The notes: generated from the letters alone by a model not told the origin. Counted from the first letter of the stretch, positions 13,401 through 24,434 are shown. The stretch: DNA of 64,000 nt from Littorina saxatilis (GCF_037325665.1 NC_090248.1:17956185-18020184); one strand, 5' to 3'. Numbers and translations are program-made.

Positions 13401-16002
13401 TCAACAGTGGAGTTTGTTTGAAGGTATGAAATGCTCATTTGTGATATACATCGCTGGTAACAAAAGTAAGAGTCTTTGGACTAATAGTGTCTAACTGAAA
13501 ACTGCAGATGGAGCAGGCAACGGTCGTCTGTCCATGACCATCTACCGCAGAGCGGGTCTCTTCCTGTCCTCGTTGCAAACAGACGGCAGCGAGCTGATAA
13601 ATGGTGTCCCTGTACCGGAACTGAACAGCGCCATCATCTCGGCGACCTTTGCCTCACACTCGGTCAGCAACCTCAAGGACAGAGTCAAGCTCATCTTCAG
13701 GCCAGTCAAGGTCAGTGCTTACTGTTATGAGACCCTCAATATGTTGGCACTAAAGATGGATTTTGTCGATGTCTTACTAACACTAGATCTTTAACCTTAC
13801 TGAAAAAACGTAGTAGCATACACACACCATCATAATATATCACATGGTATATATATATTGTAAGAGAAGCCATTTTATTCATTTGTGTGTGTAGATTGAT
13901 GTGGTTCTGGCCAACTAGAGATCAAGCAAAAACGTATTTTAAGTTTCGGATGTGTGTGAGAATGAAAAGACTATACGATACCCTACCCTGTCATTACTCT
14001 TATGTATCTTACAACAGAACATCTGATAATGTTTAATTGTAAGTGAGTACACATCTCCTTTTTGTCCCCATCAAACAGCAAATCTTTGTCTTCTGTAAAA
14101 GACAAACGTTGTTTGATTTTTAAATGACATTTGCTACTATTGTTTTGTTTCAGATTGCAGGAGAAGCGACGACTAAGTGTATGTACTGGGACTTCAGCAT
14201 GCCCAAGGGAGGGGGCTGGTCATCCAAGGGGTGTACGTACAACGGTACCATGCAGGGCAGGGACATTTGTCTGTGTGACCATCTCACCAACTTCGCCGTG
14301 CTTCTGGTAGGTAACACTTTCAATCAAGATGTCTTCCTCAAACTCAGGGTAGCACCCTCATACTTTCAGTCCAAAGTTATGCCAAAACAGCGATCTCTGT
14401 CTTTGTATCCACGTGACCCTCGGGGAGATATAGAACAGAAGGAAATGCGCAGCTCCCGAGTATCTCTTTCTCAGTCCACACAGCTTCCTGCAGCCTCTCG
14501 CTTTGAACTAGGAACGTACATGAAAAATGGTTTCTATTTTGAGGGAAGTTTTTGGTAACGTTCAATGTATAACTTTTCTTGCAAAGCAAAACGTATGAAA
14601 CATAATCAAACCTTAAAACCAAAACTAGTTATGATATACATGTGTGCCCAAGAAGTAGGAGGCGTGGGATCCGTTTTGGATATTCATATTCACCAATGTT
14701 GTCTGTTCTTGCATCATTCTCTGTGTGTTGATAGTAAAATAGCCTCGGCTGGCCCCCCTTTCTGAGTATTCTGACGATGCCCAAAAGAGTTGATGAAAAG
14801 ATCCGTATAAAAAAAAACCTGCCTCAGGATTTTCTTATTTGATTTCAGGATTTCTACGGTGATGACGACCAAATTGACAGTGGCCACGCGGCAGCATTGA
14901 GTGTGATTACAGTGGTAGGGCTCTGTCTGTCCATCCTGGGCCTGGCACTCACCGTCATTACCTTCATCTTCTTCAAGTACGTAGCTACCCCATGGTCCCT
15001 TTGGCTTGCTTTGGTTTTAGGGTTGTCCAGTGTCTGAGAAGTGGGTCGTCTAGGGCCCCTGAAAGTAACCCATGTCATGGAATTTAGAAACTTCGTCAAT
15101 TTCAAAAATCATAGCTAAGTTACTACTCCAAGTTTTCCAAAATTACAAATGCTCAAGAGTCACAGGAAGCCAGGACAAATGGAAACAGGTATACGTTGTA
15201 GGTATCATTGTGTATAACGGGTGTTTCAAGGATCTGAGTTTGGGAGCTGCAGTGGGCGCTCTAGGCCGCTCTAGGGGGAAAAGGGCTAATTTCTCAAGAA
15301 ATTGTAATGAATTAGCATTAGCTGCAAAGGTAGCTAAGTACACAGCTTAGGTTGCAAGCATCTGGCTGGTGTTTGTGGTTTTTGTTCGTGTTTGTCGACT
15401 TGTTTTGATAAAAAAAAAGGACTTTCAAAACGTATCTGTCTACCTGACTGTGAGCTTCTACGGAAGTCATGCCTCCAGTGAGTCTAGGCTACAACTCCAT
15501 CTCTCGGCTCAGTGTGTCTCGCTCTCTCCCCAATTGCTTGCATTCAAGTACATTCTTACAGTCAAACGTTCATTGAAGCCCATGCTGCACTTGTCCACAG
15601 GAAGCTACGAAAGGGGCGGGCCCAGCAGACTCTATTCAACATGGCGGTGGCCTTGCTGTGTTCCGAGGTCCTCCTGCTAGTGGGTCTCAACCAGACGGCC
15701 AACTACGGCGTGTGTCTGGCCGTGGCCGTGCTCCTCCACTACTTCATCCTTGTGTCCTTCGTGTGGATGCTGATAGAGGCCGTGCTGCAGTACCTCACCT
15801 TTGTCAAGGTCCTCGGTACTTACATCTCCAAGTACACCCTCAAGACCGTGCTGCCTGCCTGGGGTCAGTTAATCAACAGTACTTGCAGAATGGTCATGAA
15901 TGTTCATGAACGGTTGTGTATTTTTCTGGGCTACACTTTTTACATTTAGTCAAGTTTTGACTAAATGTTTTAACATAGAGGGGGAATCGAGACGAGGGTC
16001 GT

Positions 16003-16064
<62 letters not shown>

Positions 16065-19000
16065 TCTGTGCGTGTGTGTGTGTAGAGCGATTCAGACCAA
16101 ACTACTGGACCGATCTTTATGAAATTTGACATGAGAGTTCCTGGGTATGATATCCCCGGACGTTTTTTTCTTTTTTTCGATAAATACTTTTGATGACGTC
16201 ATATCCGGCTTTTTGTAAAAGTTGAGGCGGCACTGTCACACCCTCATTTTTTAATCAAATTGATTGACATTTTTGTAAAGCAATCTTCGACGAAGGCCGG
16301 ACTTCGGTATTGCATTTCAGATTGGTGGCTTAAAAATTAATTTAATGACTTTGGTCATTAAAAATCTGAAAATTGTAATAATTGTTTGTTTTTTATATAA
16401 AACGATCCAAATTTACGTTCATCTTATTTTACATCATTTCCTGATTCCAAAAACATATAAATATGTTATATTTGGATTAAAAACAAGCTCTGAACATTAA
16501 AAATATAAAAATTATGATCAAAATTAAATTTCCGAAATCGATTAAAAAACAATTCCATCTTATTCCTTGTCGGTCCCTGATTCCAAATACATATAGATAT
16601 GATATGTTTGGATTAAACACACGCTCAGAAAGTTAAAACGAAGAGAGGTACAGAAAAGCGTGCTATGCAGCACAGCGAAACCACTACCGCGCTGAACAGG
16701 CTCGTCAGTTTCACTCCGTTATGCACAAGCGGCGGACTACCGTCATTGTGAAAAAATGCAGTGCGTTCAGTTTCATTCTGTGAGTTACACAGCTTGACTA
16801 AATGTAGTAATTTCGCCTTACGCGACTTGTTCTTCTTTGTGAGTGCGAATTTGTGTATTTTGTTGTTGTGTGTGATCAGTGTATGACTGTTTCTGTGGTC
16901 CAATTTATTATTTTATTTTTTATTTGTGTGTGTTGTGTATGTGTATCTGTCTGTCCATGATGTCTCCCTCTTTGTCTGTCTCTTTGTCTGTTTGTTTGTC
17001 TGTCTGTCTGTCTGTCTCAGTGTCGCTCTCTCCTCACTTTTGATAGTTTTTGTTTTAGTGCTTGGCATTTGCCATCTGTTGTTTGTATTTGTTGATCTGG
17101 GATCTCCCTTTTCTGTTTTAACTTTCCGTGAAAGATAGATGGAAAGGAATCTGGATCTGGATGCCCCACTTGGTATTGTTCATGGGGAGTACGTCACAGG
17201 AGCCGACTTCGGCTATTTCGTGACGGGTGGTGTGCGCATCGCATACTAAGTCAATAGGCCTACTCAATTTATATGGCCTGTTTTTGACAGGGTTACAAAC
17301 TTTTTAAAAACTGTTAAAAACCAGGCACGGATTCGCTAGTTCCCGGTCTGGGCCCACTGCCTCCCGATTGCAGATGTGAATGCGTCGGGAGTAGACAGTC
17401 TGACAATGGCGTCGGGGAGACCGTTCCACTGGACTATGGTGTTATTCACAACCCATACAAACCCGACAGAGTGATTTGCGAACATTGTCTATTCAGTATT
17501 CGAGTTTTGGACTTTGAAGCAGCGGCTTTTGTTGCATGCATGCCTCTTGAGTATATTTTGAGTCTCATATCCCTCGTGGATGGTGGGGCGGATCCTGCGT
17601 CTGGACATAGACCATTTATCCTGGACCGCTCTCTCTCCGCACTTTCTCTCTATTACGAGGTAGCGGCCTCTCGCATTTAGGAACATACATGGCCTTTCAG
17701 AAATCAGGGGGATGTCATATCCGGTGTCGATTGTAAACATGGACGAAGTTGCCGAGGTAAGTTCTGAAAATGCTAAAATAAACTCAGCTAAAGTGCATAT
17801 GGAACATGGTTTTCGATGAGTTTTGTTAAGTTTAGTTTGGAGTTTTGGAAAATCCAGTTCATTGTCACCTCCCATTGTCACAAATAACTGGAGCGTGCTT
17901 TCTTTTCACTGTCTTCGAATCGCTGGCCTTTCAAACCGGACGCTAAGCGCCCCTGAAAGTCGAGCGTCGTAACCTCGAAGGGTCACGTGACGAGTTGGCG
18001 GTCCAGGCTATTTGGTCTATGGTCCGGATTGGTCGGCGGCTGTTAGGAATTTTGGAATTGTGTCGTTAGCGATCTTGAACAGCATCGTCAGCCTTAGTTG
18101 TCGGCGCCTTTCTTCGAGCGGGGGGAGGTAAAGGTAGTGGAGCATCCTGCTTATTGTTCCTGGCTCCCGGGATCTGTAGTCCCTCGTGATGAAGCGGGCT
18201 GCAAGGCGTTGGATGCGTTCCAGCTTGTCGATATCTTGTTTGAGGTATGGATCCCAGACCACTGCCCCGTACTCGAGGGTGGATCTGACGAGTGCCACGT
18301 ACGCAAGGCGGCGGCATTGTTGTGGGCAGTTCCGGAGATTCCGACGTAGGAAGCCAAGTGTTGATCCGGCCCTCTTGTACAGGCCAGTGATGTGGGTGGT
18401 CCATTTAAGGTCAGCAGAGATGAGGATGCCGAGGTAGGGGTTATGATCAACCTGTTGGAGGATGGTGACGTTAAGGGTATAACAGTACTGCGATCTGGGT
18501 CTGGTGGGGAGCACGTAGCACTTCTGCGCGTTAAAGCGCATACCCCACAGGGCTGCCGGCCATTCCTCCAGGTTGAGGAGGTCGGCTTGGAGTGTGAGGT
18601 GATCATGGAAAGAGCGGACCTCTCCGTAGAGCAGGCAGTCGTCCGCAAAGAGTCGTACTGTTGACTTTACGGTATCTGGCAGGTCGTTGATGTGGCACAG
18701 GAAGAGTAAAGGACCCAACACTGTGCCTTGTGGGACGCCAGATTCTACTGTCACTTCTTCCGAGGCCTCGCCCTCCAGGACCACTCTCATAGTCCGTTTG
18801 GTTAGGAAACTGGTTAGCCAGGCATGGACAGTCCCGCGCACGCCGTAGTGGTCCAGCTTGTGGAGTAACTTGCTGTGGGGTACTGTGTCAAATGCCTTGC
18901 TGAATTCCAGGATGATGATATCAGTTTGACGGCCAGCGTCGTGTGATGACAGGATGTCCTGCATGGTGGTGAGCAGTTGAGTTTCACATGAGTGGCCTGT

Positions 19001-19802
19001 CCTGAACCCGTGGTTTCTGCTGGTGAGGATACTGTGCTTGTCGAAGTGGTTGTGAAGGTGACGACAGACAATGTGCTCAAGGAGCTTGCATGCGACTGAC
19101 GTCAAGGAAACCGGCCTGTAGTTTTCAGCTTTGTTTCGGTCGCCCTTCTTAAACACTGCCGAGATGTTTGCACTCAACCAGTCCTTTGGGAGTTGTCCTG
19201 TTTTAATTGACGTGTTGTAGATCGCTGCGAGTGAGGGGGCGATGGCGTCAGCGCACATCTTCAGAATCCTGTTGGGAATGCTGTCTGGGCCTGATGCTTT
19301 TGCGGCGTTCAGTTTTCAAAGGAGGTTGGCGACTCCCTTGGGTGTGATGGTAAGGCCGTCGAGAATGGGAAACGGTGCTCCTTTCATCTCTGGGGGTGGC
19401 AGTTCGTTGCATGCGGTGAAGACGGACTGGAACTGTTGTAAAGGAAGGTGGACATGCCTGTTCATCTTTGAAGCCATTGTTATGAACATGCGTCACATTG
19501 TCTAAAAATGGTGATTGTGATTGCATTTTTGCTGTTGTGTTTAACGTGAGCAAACTGGTTGTTTCAGGTATTCCCCTGATTCCTGTGATCGCAGTGCTGG
19601 CCTCAGACTACACCCAGTACCGTGGCAGGAAGGACTAGTGAGTATAGACATACCTTCTCCAATACGTCATACTGTTTTTTCGTCATCATAATCAATTCAG
19701 GTTACCTTGTCAAATGTTTAAGGTAGATCTACCTGACAGATGCAAAAGGTCTTCGATGCTTTTGACTGTCAAACCTATGATTAACTCAGTTTTATGTGTA
19801 AA

Positions 19803-19850
<48 letters not shown>

Positions 19851-21404
19851 TGTGGTACGTGTGGTGTGGTGTGTGTGTGTCAGTGTGTGTGTGTGCATGT
19901 TTGGGCGAATGAGTAGAGAATTAGGTGGGCATATAGACATACAGACAAGCAGACAGACACACACGCACAGAAACAGACAAAACTAAGACAAAGAAAACAG
20001 ACCCTCCCCCAAAAAAACCACACCTGCACGGCAAAAGACAAGCCACGAGGGATTCTTCTATCCTTTGCAGTTGCTGGATGACCCTAGATACGTTCTACTA
20101 CGCCTTCGCGCTGCCAGTGGGTATCATCGTCCTCTTCAACCTGGTCACCTTCATCGTCATCATGTTCAGCTTGCTGCGTCGTCCGGAGGGCCTGCGTTCC
20201 ACCAGGAACAAGGCGCACACCACCGAGACCAACGTCAAGGCGGCCTTCACCATCTTTATACTGCTGGGTCAGTAACCACCAGTGCTTTTGTTAGCTTGAT
20301 GTGAGGCTGTCGGACATTGCTGGAAAATTATGAAAATTGTGTTGTGCTATGCTAGAAAGTTGGGCTTTTTAGTCCTAGACTAGGGCAACAAATGTGTGTG
20401 CCGTTGCGTTTCTTTGCGGGTGCGAGTGTGTGTGTGTGTGTGTGTTTTCTCCAGAAACGAACCTTTGATCACATTCCCAAGTATTGCTAACAGAAATGAG
20501 GCTACTGTCGATCAGCAGATTGTGACTCAAAAAAATTACCTCTACTTTCTGATGTTGTTTGTTATATTATTTTTAAATTATTAACTTTTACATTTTTTTT
20601 CGTTTGTGTTTGTTTACTTTGCTCGATGTAACACACACTTTTTTCCCTGCAGGACTGACGTGGGTGTTCGGCTACCTGGCCATCTCTGACGCCCGCCTGC
20701 CCTTCCAGTACCTGTTCACGGCCTCCAGCTCTCTGCAGGGCTTCCTCATCTTCGTGCTGCTGGTGGCCCGGAGACGCCAGTTCCGCGAGCAGTGGCAGGC
20801 GCTGTGCTGTAGACAGGTGCGCAACGCACGAGGCCAGCGCGTGACGCCCACACTCTCCAACTCCACGTCTTCCAACACCTCGGGCAGTTCTTTCACGTCC
20901 AGCAGCAGGTCGGCCATATATTACTATCATTATTATTCTAGCAGGGTTTGGTAGTATTTGTTTCTTATCATGTTGTCCAACTCAACCTGGTCCAACACCT
21001 CATGGACCGTCATGTCCAGCAGGTCAAGCTGACATTGTTGTGCTTGCAATGGTGAGGAGGGGGATGGTGATAATACATGTAGAATACATGTAGAAAGAAG
21101 TACAGAACTGGAGTACATTAATGTGCTATTGCATTGCAATGTATTCTAGTTTGTGTTCTACGTGTATTTCATTAACCTACATATGAGACGACATTACTGT
21201 ATATGTTTTTCACATTATATTGCATTGCAATGTATTATATTGTATCACATGGTATTCTATTGCAGGTCCCGCAGCAGCAGCGGAGGAAGCAGCAAGACAC
21301 TGACAGGACTCATCAAGCGTGCGGACAGCAACGTGTCCACCACGTCCAGGGAAAAGGTACATCCTCAGCTTTCCGCGAAAGGATCGCTCAGCAGGCCTCG
21401 CTAA
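3222..21404 (+). CDS. Adhesion G protein-coupled receptor (5' partial), 15 exons
   Basis: Cell-surface receptor that joins an autoproteolytic extracellular part to a seven-helix G protein-coupling domain. Exons: 3222-3411, 4620-4816, 5526-5627, 6019-6245, 7176-7322, 12428-12522, 12769-13046, 13508-13710, 14154-14306, 14849-14976, 15601-15863, 19568-19637, 20071-20267, 20653-20908, 21266-21404. All junctions are GT-AG with matching phases and give one 880-residue frame ending in TAA/TAG-class stop. Rough residue map: N-terminal segment 1-128, Cys-rich hormone-receptor-like domain 129-238, GAIN about 239-529 with the GPS at its end, seven membrane helices 535-800, short Ser-rich tail. The ligand and exact subfamily are not identifiable; the helix region resembles ADGRG/ADGRF-type receptors. 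The first exon starts in mid-codon, so upstream exons lie outside or were not recognised. The last-exon end is less certain than the rest. Introns are swollen by repeats. Confidence 0.93.
3631..4042. mobile_element. MITE with ~43-bp terminal inverted repeats
   Basis: 3631-3674 and 4001-4042 are near-perfect reverse complements, sharing GGAAGACATCG, GCCGTGCGGACCCATG and TTCTCAAA. Internally there are three variants of AAAGAAGGAAAAA-CGTGCAT-CCCTTC, and a TTTCGCTCCACGCGACTTG resembling the Helentron-like 3' end. It lies in a receptor intron. Confidence 0.75.
4510..4568 (+). repeat. (CAA)n microsatellite
   Basis: About 19 CAA units just before the acceptor of receptor exon 2. Confidence 0.98.
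4620..4816 (+). CDS. aGPCR exon 2 in window
   Basis: Acceptor tttcag, donor GTCAGT, phase 2 to 1. Encodes AETDEVEFRTYLCLSVDNMG and a helical stretch ending FRLLMTG, part of the ectodomain upstream of the Cys-rich module. The preceding intron ends close to a (CAA)n tract. Confidence 0.85.
5472..5531 (+). repeat. 30-bp tandem duplication of a splice acceptor
   Basis: 5472-5501 and 5502-5531 are identical but for one base. Each contains TTGTTGTGTTACAGAGGTGT. Confidence 0.95.
5526..5627 (+). CDS. aGPCR exon 3: start of Cys-rich (HormR-like) domain
   Basis: Encodes EVCPEARLTDKSTG and ends LSADNC. This matches the CP...TFP.TP.G...C pattern common just before the GAIN domain of adhesion receptors. 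The 30 bp containing its acceptor is tandemly duplicated upstream (see findings). Donor GTAAGT, phase 1. Confidence 0.85.
6019..6245 (+). CDS. aGPCR exon 4: rest of Cys-rich domain and linker
   Basis: The acceptor aaccag at 6013-6018 was chosen because it keeps phase 1 and joins NC to NGEFVGYAECRG; the more upstream catcag breaks the frame. Contains the C...W...C pattern (SGAQWSYWQVDTPCY), then an acidic linker. Donor GTGGGT; a long (GA)n tract begins right after it. Confidence 0.85.
6246..6342 (+). repeat. (GA)n plus G-run
   Basis: About 38 GA units then a G-run, starting within 12 bp of the exon 4 donor. Confidence 0.98.
6530..7010 (+). mobile_element. Element ending in a long palindrome
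   Basis: 6893-7006 forms an imperfect palindrome with arms of about 55 bp around GATATC-rich sequence. A related GATATC-rich inverted repeat lies at 6568-6592. It may be the reverse-oriented counterpart of the foldback elements at 8.0 and 60.8 kb; the left boundary is a guess. Confidence 0.45.
7176..7322 (+). CDS. aGPCR exon 5: GAIN subdomain A
   Basis: 49 codons, phase 0 on both sides, donor GTGAGT. Encodes VHIEPENVADVTDRLADILN, a helical GAIN subdomain A pattern. The following 5.1 kb intron holds the Helentron-like array. Confidence 0.88.
7497..7570 (+). mobile_element. SINE-tail fragment in a microsatellite
   Basis: GAGCGCCTAGAACTGTACCC...GCGCGATATAAGCCTCATTG(ATTG)n embedded between two (TG)n stretches of Helentron-like copy 1. 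Confidence 0.55.
7978..9098 (+). mobile_element. Foldback-headed DNA element nested in Helentron-like copy 1
   Basis: Interrupts the sequence between AAAAACAT and ATAAATATG that is contiguous in the other copies. It opens with a ~120-bp imperfect palindrome (7995-8117). The ends share TAGCTATTCTG-like inverted repeats, and the flanks suggest a TA target. No recognisable protein; a 92-codon frame at 8498-8776 has no known motif. Confidence 0.6.
9652..10517 (+). mobile_element. Helentron-like copy 2
   Basis: Same family, ATATTTAGTCAAG subfamily. TGACGTCA at 9864-9871. Ends with the TCGC/GCGA hairpin and ACTTGTT. Confidence 0.75.
10573..11425 (+). mobile_element. Helentron-like copy 3
   Basis: Very similar to copy 2. 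TGACGTCA at 10788-10795. Abuts copy 4 with no spacer. Confidence 0.75.
11426..12261 (+). mobile_element. Helentron-like copy 4
   Basis: Head-to-tail with copy 3. TGACGTCA at 11643-11650. It lacks part of the region just before the 3' end that the others carry. Confidence 0.75.
12428..12522 (+). CDS. aGPCR exon 6: GAIN subdomain A
   Basis: Acceptor ccccag, donor GTATTT, phase 0 to 2. Encodes VGMTLMKTVNRVLDSPLHTL, the helix that usually follows in GAIN subdomain A. Confidence 0.88.
12769..13046 (+). CDS. aGPCR exon 7: GAIN domain
   Basis: Acceptor ttcacag, donor GTAGGT, phase 2 to 1. Encodes RILQDLDRFSEKLDF through IELPDQLVSG, spanning the GAIN A/B boundary. The 'VTPNIAMEVWNL' strand and 'IELPDQL' are typical GAIN B features. 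Confidence 0.9.
13508..13710 (+). CDS. aGPCR exon 8: GAIN subdomain B
   Basis: Acceptor ctgcag, donor GTCAGT, phase 1 to 0. Encodes beta strands such as GRLSMTIYRRAGLF, INGVPVPELNSAIISATF and VKLIFRPVK, typical of the strands leading into the GPS. Confidence 0.92.
14154..14306 (+). CDS. aGPCR exon 9: GPS motif with intact cleavage site
   Basis: 51 codons holding C-x-Y-W-D, G-W-S-S-K-G-C and CLCDHLTNFAVLL. Four Cys and two Trp of the GPS are present, and the HL/T tripeptide that undergoes self-cleavage is intact (about residues 522-524). The receptor is therefore predicted to be cleaved into two non-covalently held fragments, with the tethered agonist starting TNFAVLL. Confidence 0.95.
14849..14976 (+). 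CDS. aGPCR exon 10: tethered agonist end and TM1
   Basis: Encodes DFYGDDDQIDSGHAAALSV, then a hydrophobic run ending LALTVITFIFFK (TM1). Phase 0 to 2, donor GTACGT. Confidence 0.93.
15601..15863 (+). CDS. aGPCR exon 11: TM2 to TM4 start
   Basis: Encodes KLRKGRAQQTLFNMAVALLC (TM2), a TM3 with HYFILVSFVWMLIEAVLQYL, and the next loop YISKYTLKTVLPAWG. The W-M-x-x-E-A pattern in TM3 is diagnostic of adhesion/secretin-type receptors. Donor GTCAGT, phase 1. Confidence 0.95.
15940..16831 (+). mobile_element. Helentron-like copy 5
   Basis: TACATTTAG subfamily (like copy 1) in a receptor intron. TGACGTCA at 16194-16201, with a long (TG)n tract. Confidence 0.75.
17930..19490 (-). mobile_element. CR1/Jockey-type LINE reverse transcriptase fragment
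   Basis: 18017-19258 is a 413-codon frame with RT motifs in order: NYRPVSLTSVACKLLEHIV, GFRTGHSCETQLL, FSKAFDTVPHSKLL, SGVPQGTVLGPLLF, LFADDCLLY, NPYLGILIS, and a thumb ending ARFITRDYRS. The metal-binding FADD is intact, but the motif A Asp before FSKAFD reads Glu. Coding similarity continues upstream to about 19.48 kb beyond an in-frame stop, then ends. Endonuclease and ORF1 are missing. It lies antisense in an intron of the receptor gene. Confidence 0.85.
19568..19637 (+). CDS. aGPCR exon 12: TM4 and start of ECL2
   Basis: Encodes GIPLIPVIAVLASDYTQYRG then RKDY. The acceptor follows a 3.7 kb intron carrying a Helentron-like copy and a LINE. Phase 1 to 2, donor GTGAGT. Confidence 0.93.
19805..19895 (+). 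repeat. (GT)n microsatellite
   Basis: Imperfect GT tract in a receptor intron. Confidence 0.95.
20071..20267 (+). CDS. aGPCR exon 13: ECL2 Cys-Trp, TM5, start of TM6
   Basis: Encodes YCWMTLDTFYYAFALPVGII; the CW in extracellular loop 2 is the conserved disulfide position. A TM5 hydrophobic run follows, then a basic third intracellular loop and TM6 start FTIFILLG. Confidence 0.94.
20653..20908 (+). CDS. aGPCR exon 14: TM6, TM7 and proximal tail
   Basis: Encodes GLTWVFGYLAI (the family's LGLTW motif across the splice), TM7 SLQGFLIFVLLV, and a basic then Ser/Thr-rich cytoplasmic tail with a CC pair that could be palmitoylated (inference). Confidence 0.94.
21266..21404 (+). CDS. aGPCR exon 15: cytoplasmic tail and stop
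   Basis: Continues the frame with a Ser-rich stretch and TSREK, then reads to a stop at 21402-21404. A GTACAT at 21357 could be a donor to further exons, but it is weak and I saw no convincing downstream exon. Confidence 0.65.
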
Positions 21405-22177
21405 GGTGCCATGGGCTGTGACGGAGTCTATGAGCTCCAAATACCTCCTGGTCTGGCCCTGGCAATTCCATTGACTTGTTAGGCTGGTCTGGATCTTGAT
21501 GTTACACAACAGATCCTGATTGTGAAAATTATGCTGTTTGGTAAAGCGATTCGGTCCTTTGGATAGAAAGATGTCTCTTGTATAATGTTTTCTTTGGAAT
21601 ACGATTTCTTTTCTTTACAGCTTTTTAATTTTTTAGGCACAAACCAGCTTAAATGACAAAGATTGTATTGAGAAACTAAGTAATGCTTTTATTGAGTTGG
21701 TAACATTGTCATATGAGTGGTTCAACTGTAAGAGGTCATCAGAATGTTTTGGTTGACATCTTGTAGATTTGTTTGTCTCATGAATTCGGTTAAACAAAGA
21801 ATCCTTTTTTGCAGAGCCTAATATTCATATTTTAAGTTAACTGCTACATATGTTTAGTACATTGCAAGTATGTAACCATAAGTTCCTGTTTCCAGCGTAA
21901 CATTTCAATGGAATTGCCATGTTCGGAAGAACAGTTTTTGAGGTGTTTGTTAACATCTTTGTTCAACAAAGAAAGCAGCTCTTCTCAGGGCTGGCAGGAT
22001 ACATTCCAACGAACGTACTGCACAAATTGGAATACACGGGCAATGAAACTGCAGACAGTCACCGACGCAGAGACCATCGAGCAGTGAAGAGTTCTCATCA
22101 GGAACAAATCAAAGACTGTCTGATCACTTTATCTTTAACCGCCAAACTTCAGTCCTTCGAACAGTTCTATAGGAAAA

Positions 22178-22620
22178 GGGTGGCCGAGTGGTAAGTGCAC
22201 TTGCCTCGGAAGCGAGAGGTTGCGAGTTCGACCCTGGGTCAGGGCGTTAGCAATTTTATTCCCCCTTTCCTAGCCCAGGTGGTGGGTTCAAGTGCTAATC
22301 TTTCGGAGACGAAAAACCGAGGTCCCTTCGTGTACACTACATTGGGGTGTGCACGTTAAAGATCCCACGATTGACAAAAGGGTCTTTCCTGGCAAAATTG
22401 TATAGGCATAGATAAAAAATGTCCACCAAATACCCGTGTGACTTGGAATAATAGGCCGTGAAAAGTAAATATTCGCCGTAATGGCTTGAGATTTACTGGC
22501 CGATGTGAATGCGTGATATATTGTGTAAAAAATTCCATCTCACACGGCAGAAATTATTATGTGAAGCGCTTAGAGAACGTCAAGCGCTATATAAATCTCC
22601 CATATAAATAAATAAATAAA
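22178..22620 (+). mobile_element. tRNA-derived SINE, about full length
   Basis: Head GGCCGAGTGGTAAGTGCAC and GCGAGTTCGACCCTGGGTC give A and B box-like sequences. The body contains CACGTTAAAGATCCCACG, and the tail GCGCTATATAAAT ends in AAAT repeats. Lies in the likely 3' UTR of the receptor gene. Confidence 0.8.
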
Positions 22621-23261
22621 TATAACGTGTGGATAACAAATATCACTTTATACATGTACCCAGAAAACACGAGTCAGGTCTAGTGATAAATCATAAACCA
22701 GTTTGTTGTGAAATTTGTCAATAATTCTGTCATTACGAATATTATAACCACAAGGAGGACATTTGAATCAACACATGAGACTAGACTGTATCTTTTAAAA
22801 CATTATTCTATGCCTTTGTCTTCTCTTAATGTGCTTTTTTGATTTACGTGACATTTCTTGGGAAATAGGCTTATGTCATGGAACAATCCTGAACAATGAA
22901 CATTTTCCAATATCTTTTTACTGAAAAACACTGTGATTATTTTCAACATTTAAAAAAAAACCTATGTTGCATCACATTCAGGTGGTAGTTAGCACAGGAA
23001 TCAAAATGTGATAAGATATCTAGTAAAACAGAAAGGTGTTCTGTACAAATATGAAATACTATGAAGTTAGCATTACAAATAACTTGAATGAAGAGTAAAC
23101 ACAGGTTTTCAAATCATTGTATCATTGTATGTCCGTCCATTTGTTATAATTGTGTGAGAGGGAGACAAAATCATGTTCTTGTCATATTATCTCTTTTAGG
23201 TGTTTGACTGAGAAGTGTGAGTGGCGTATTTTATTTGCATTAACATCCTCCTTTACACAGA

Positions 23262-23277
23262 AATAAAAAGAAATAAA
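23262..23277 (+). promoter_or_regulatory. Candidate polyadenylation signals for the aGPCR
   Basis: Two AATAAA hexamers lie 10 bp apart in an otherwise gene-free stretch downstream of the receptor stop codon. If they are used, the 3' UTR would be about 1.9 kb and would contain the SINE at 22.2 kb. Confidence 0.35.
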
Positions 23278-24014
23278 ATTAGAACTGTTTTTCACATGTT
23301 TCCAACACTTTTTCCTGAGTCTCAGCGCTATATGAGTGATATCCCTATGTCAAATTTTTAATATCACTTTATGTAAACTGGTACATGTACTTAGTAGGTT
23401 TTCAGATACAAATATTTGAACAAAATATGATCATGGCAGAAATGATGTTCTGCAAGAATGTAAGGATGAGCAACAACCTCACTCCAATGCCACAGACAAA
23501 CATTCACTATCCCTGATGCTGCTGTCATTCAATTCAACCACTTCACCTGCAAAGGGCGATTTTTCAAAATGCATCCCCATAATGGGCGATGCAAAACAAC
23601 TGCCCTATGTAATGGGTGATAAATCTGGTGGTACATTTTTTGGGGGATATCAGTCACAGCAGCAGTTCCTCTTTACACCTGATTTGCAGAATACAAAAAC
23701 AGTTTTCACCTTATTCATTGATTCCAACTTTTTTTATTAGTGAAATTGCAAATAATGATGTGATTGTCAACACTGATATACCCGCCAAATAAGGGCGACG
23801 CTCTGTATTACTCATCAAAGGAATGCACATTGTGGGCTTGCCCATTTAGAATGGTGGAGGTCGAATTCAATCTATTAATCAAATAATTAGCAATCCCTTA
23901 AAGAATCGCAGCTTCAATGTGTATGATGAATGCAGTCCTGTGTGTTTATCTTCTGCCTCAGATGAATTTTGTTAGCTTATTTTTTCAATACCATAAACCT
24001 AGAGCTTTAAAACA

Positions 24015-24070
<56 letters not shown>

Positions 24071-24099
24071 ATAAAAGAAAATGAAGACAGAAACTTACT

Positions 24100-24105
24100 T
24101 TTATT
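24100..24105 (-). promoter_or_regulatory. Candidate polyadenylation signal for ZCRB1
   Basis: AATAAA on the minus strand about 330 bp after the stop codon; no closer hexamer stood out. Confidence 0.4.
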
Positions 24106-24434
24106 GTAAACTTTCTGTCAGATCTGTACAAAATTATAGCATTATATAGATGCATACTATACTCATTCCAACATTTACACTTATCCATTTAAAAATAGGC
24201 AGAAACATTCATTTAACTGCTCATACTCAGAAAACCTACAGGACACTGGCACGCAGACAAAGACACATACTCACACACACAACTCTGTGCATCAACTGAT
24301 TTTCATTAACCAGTTCCCTCTGGAAACAAATTAAGATTTTGTAGTATTCTCCTCACTGCATCATTTGAACATGAAACAAAAGCACTATCACCAAGCCTAT
24401 CCTCTGCACAGTCCAGATTTCTCCCACCAAAGTG

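Noticed and set aside
19480-19497. GTTATGAACATG resembling the transposon's subterminal motif
   Set aside because: A single isolated match inside a LINE, far from the element; taken as chance.
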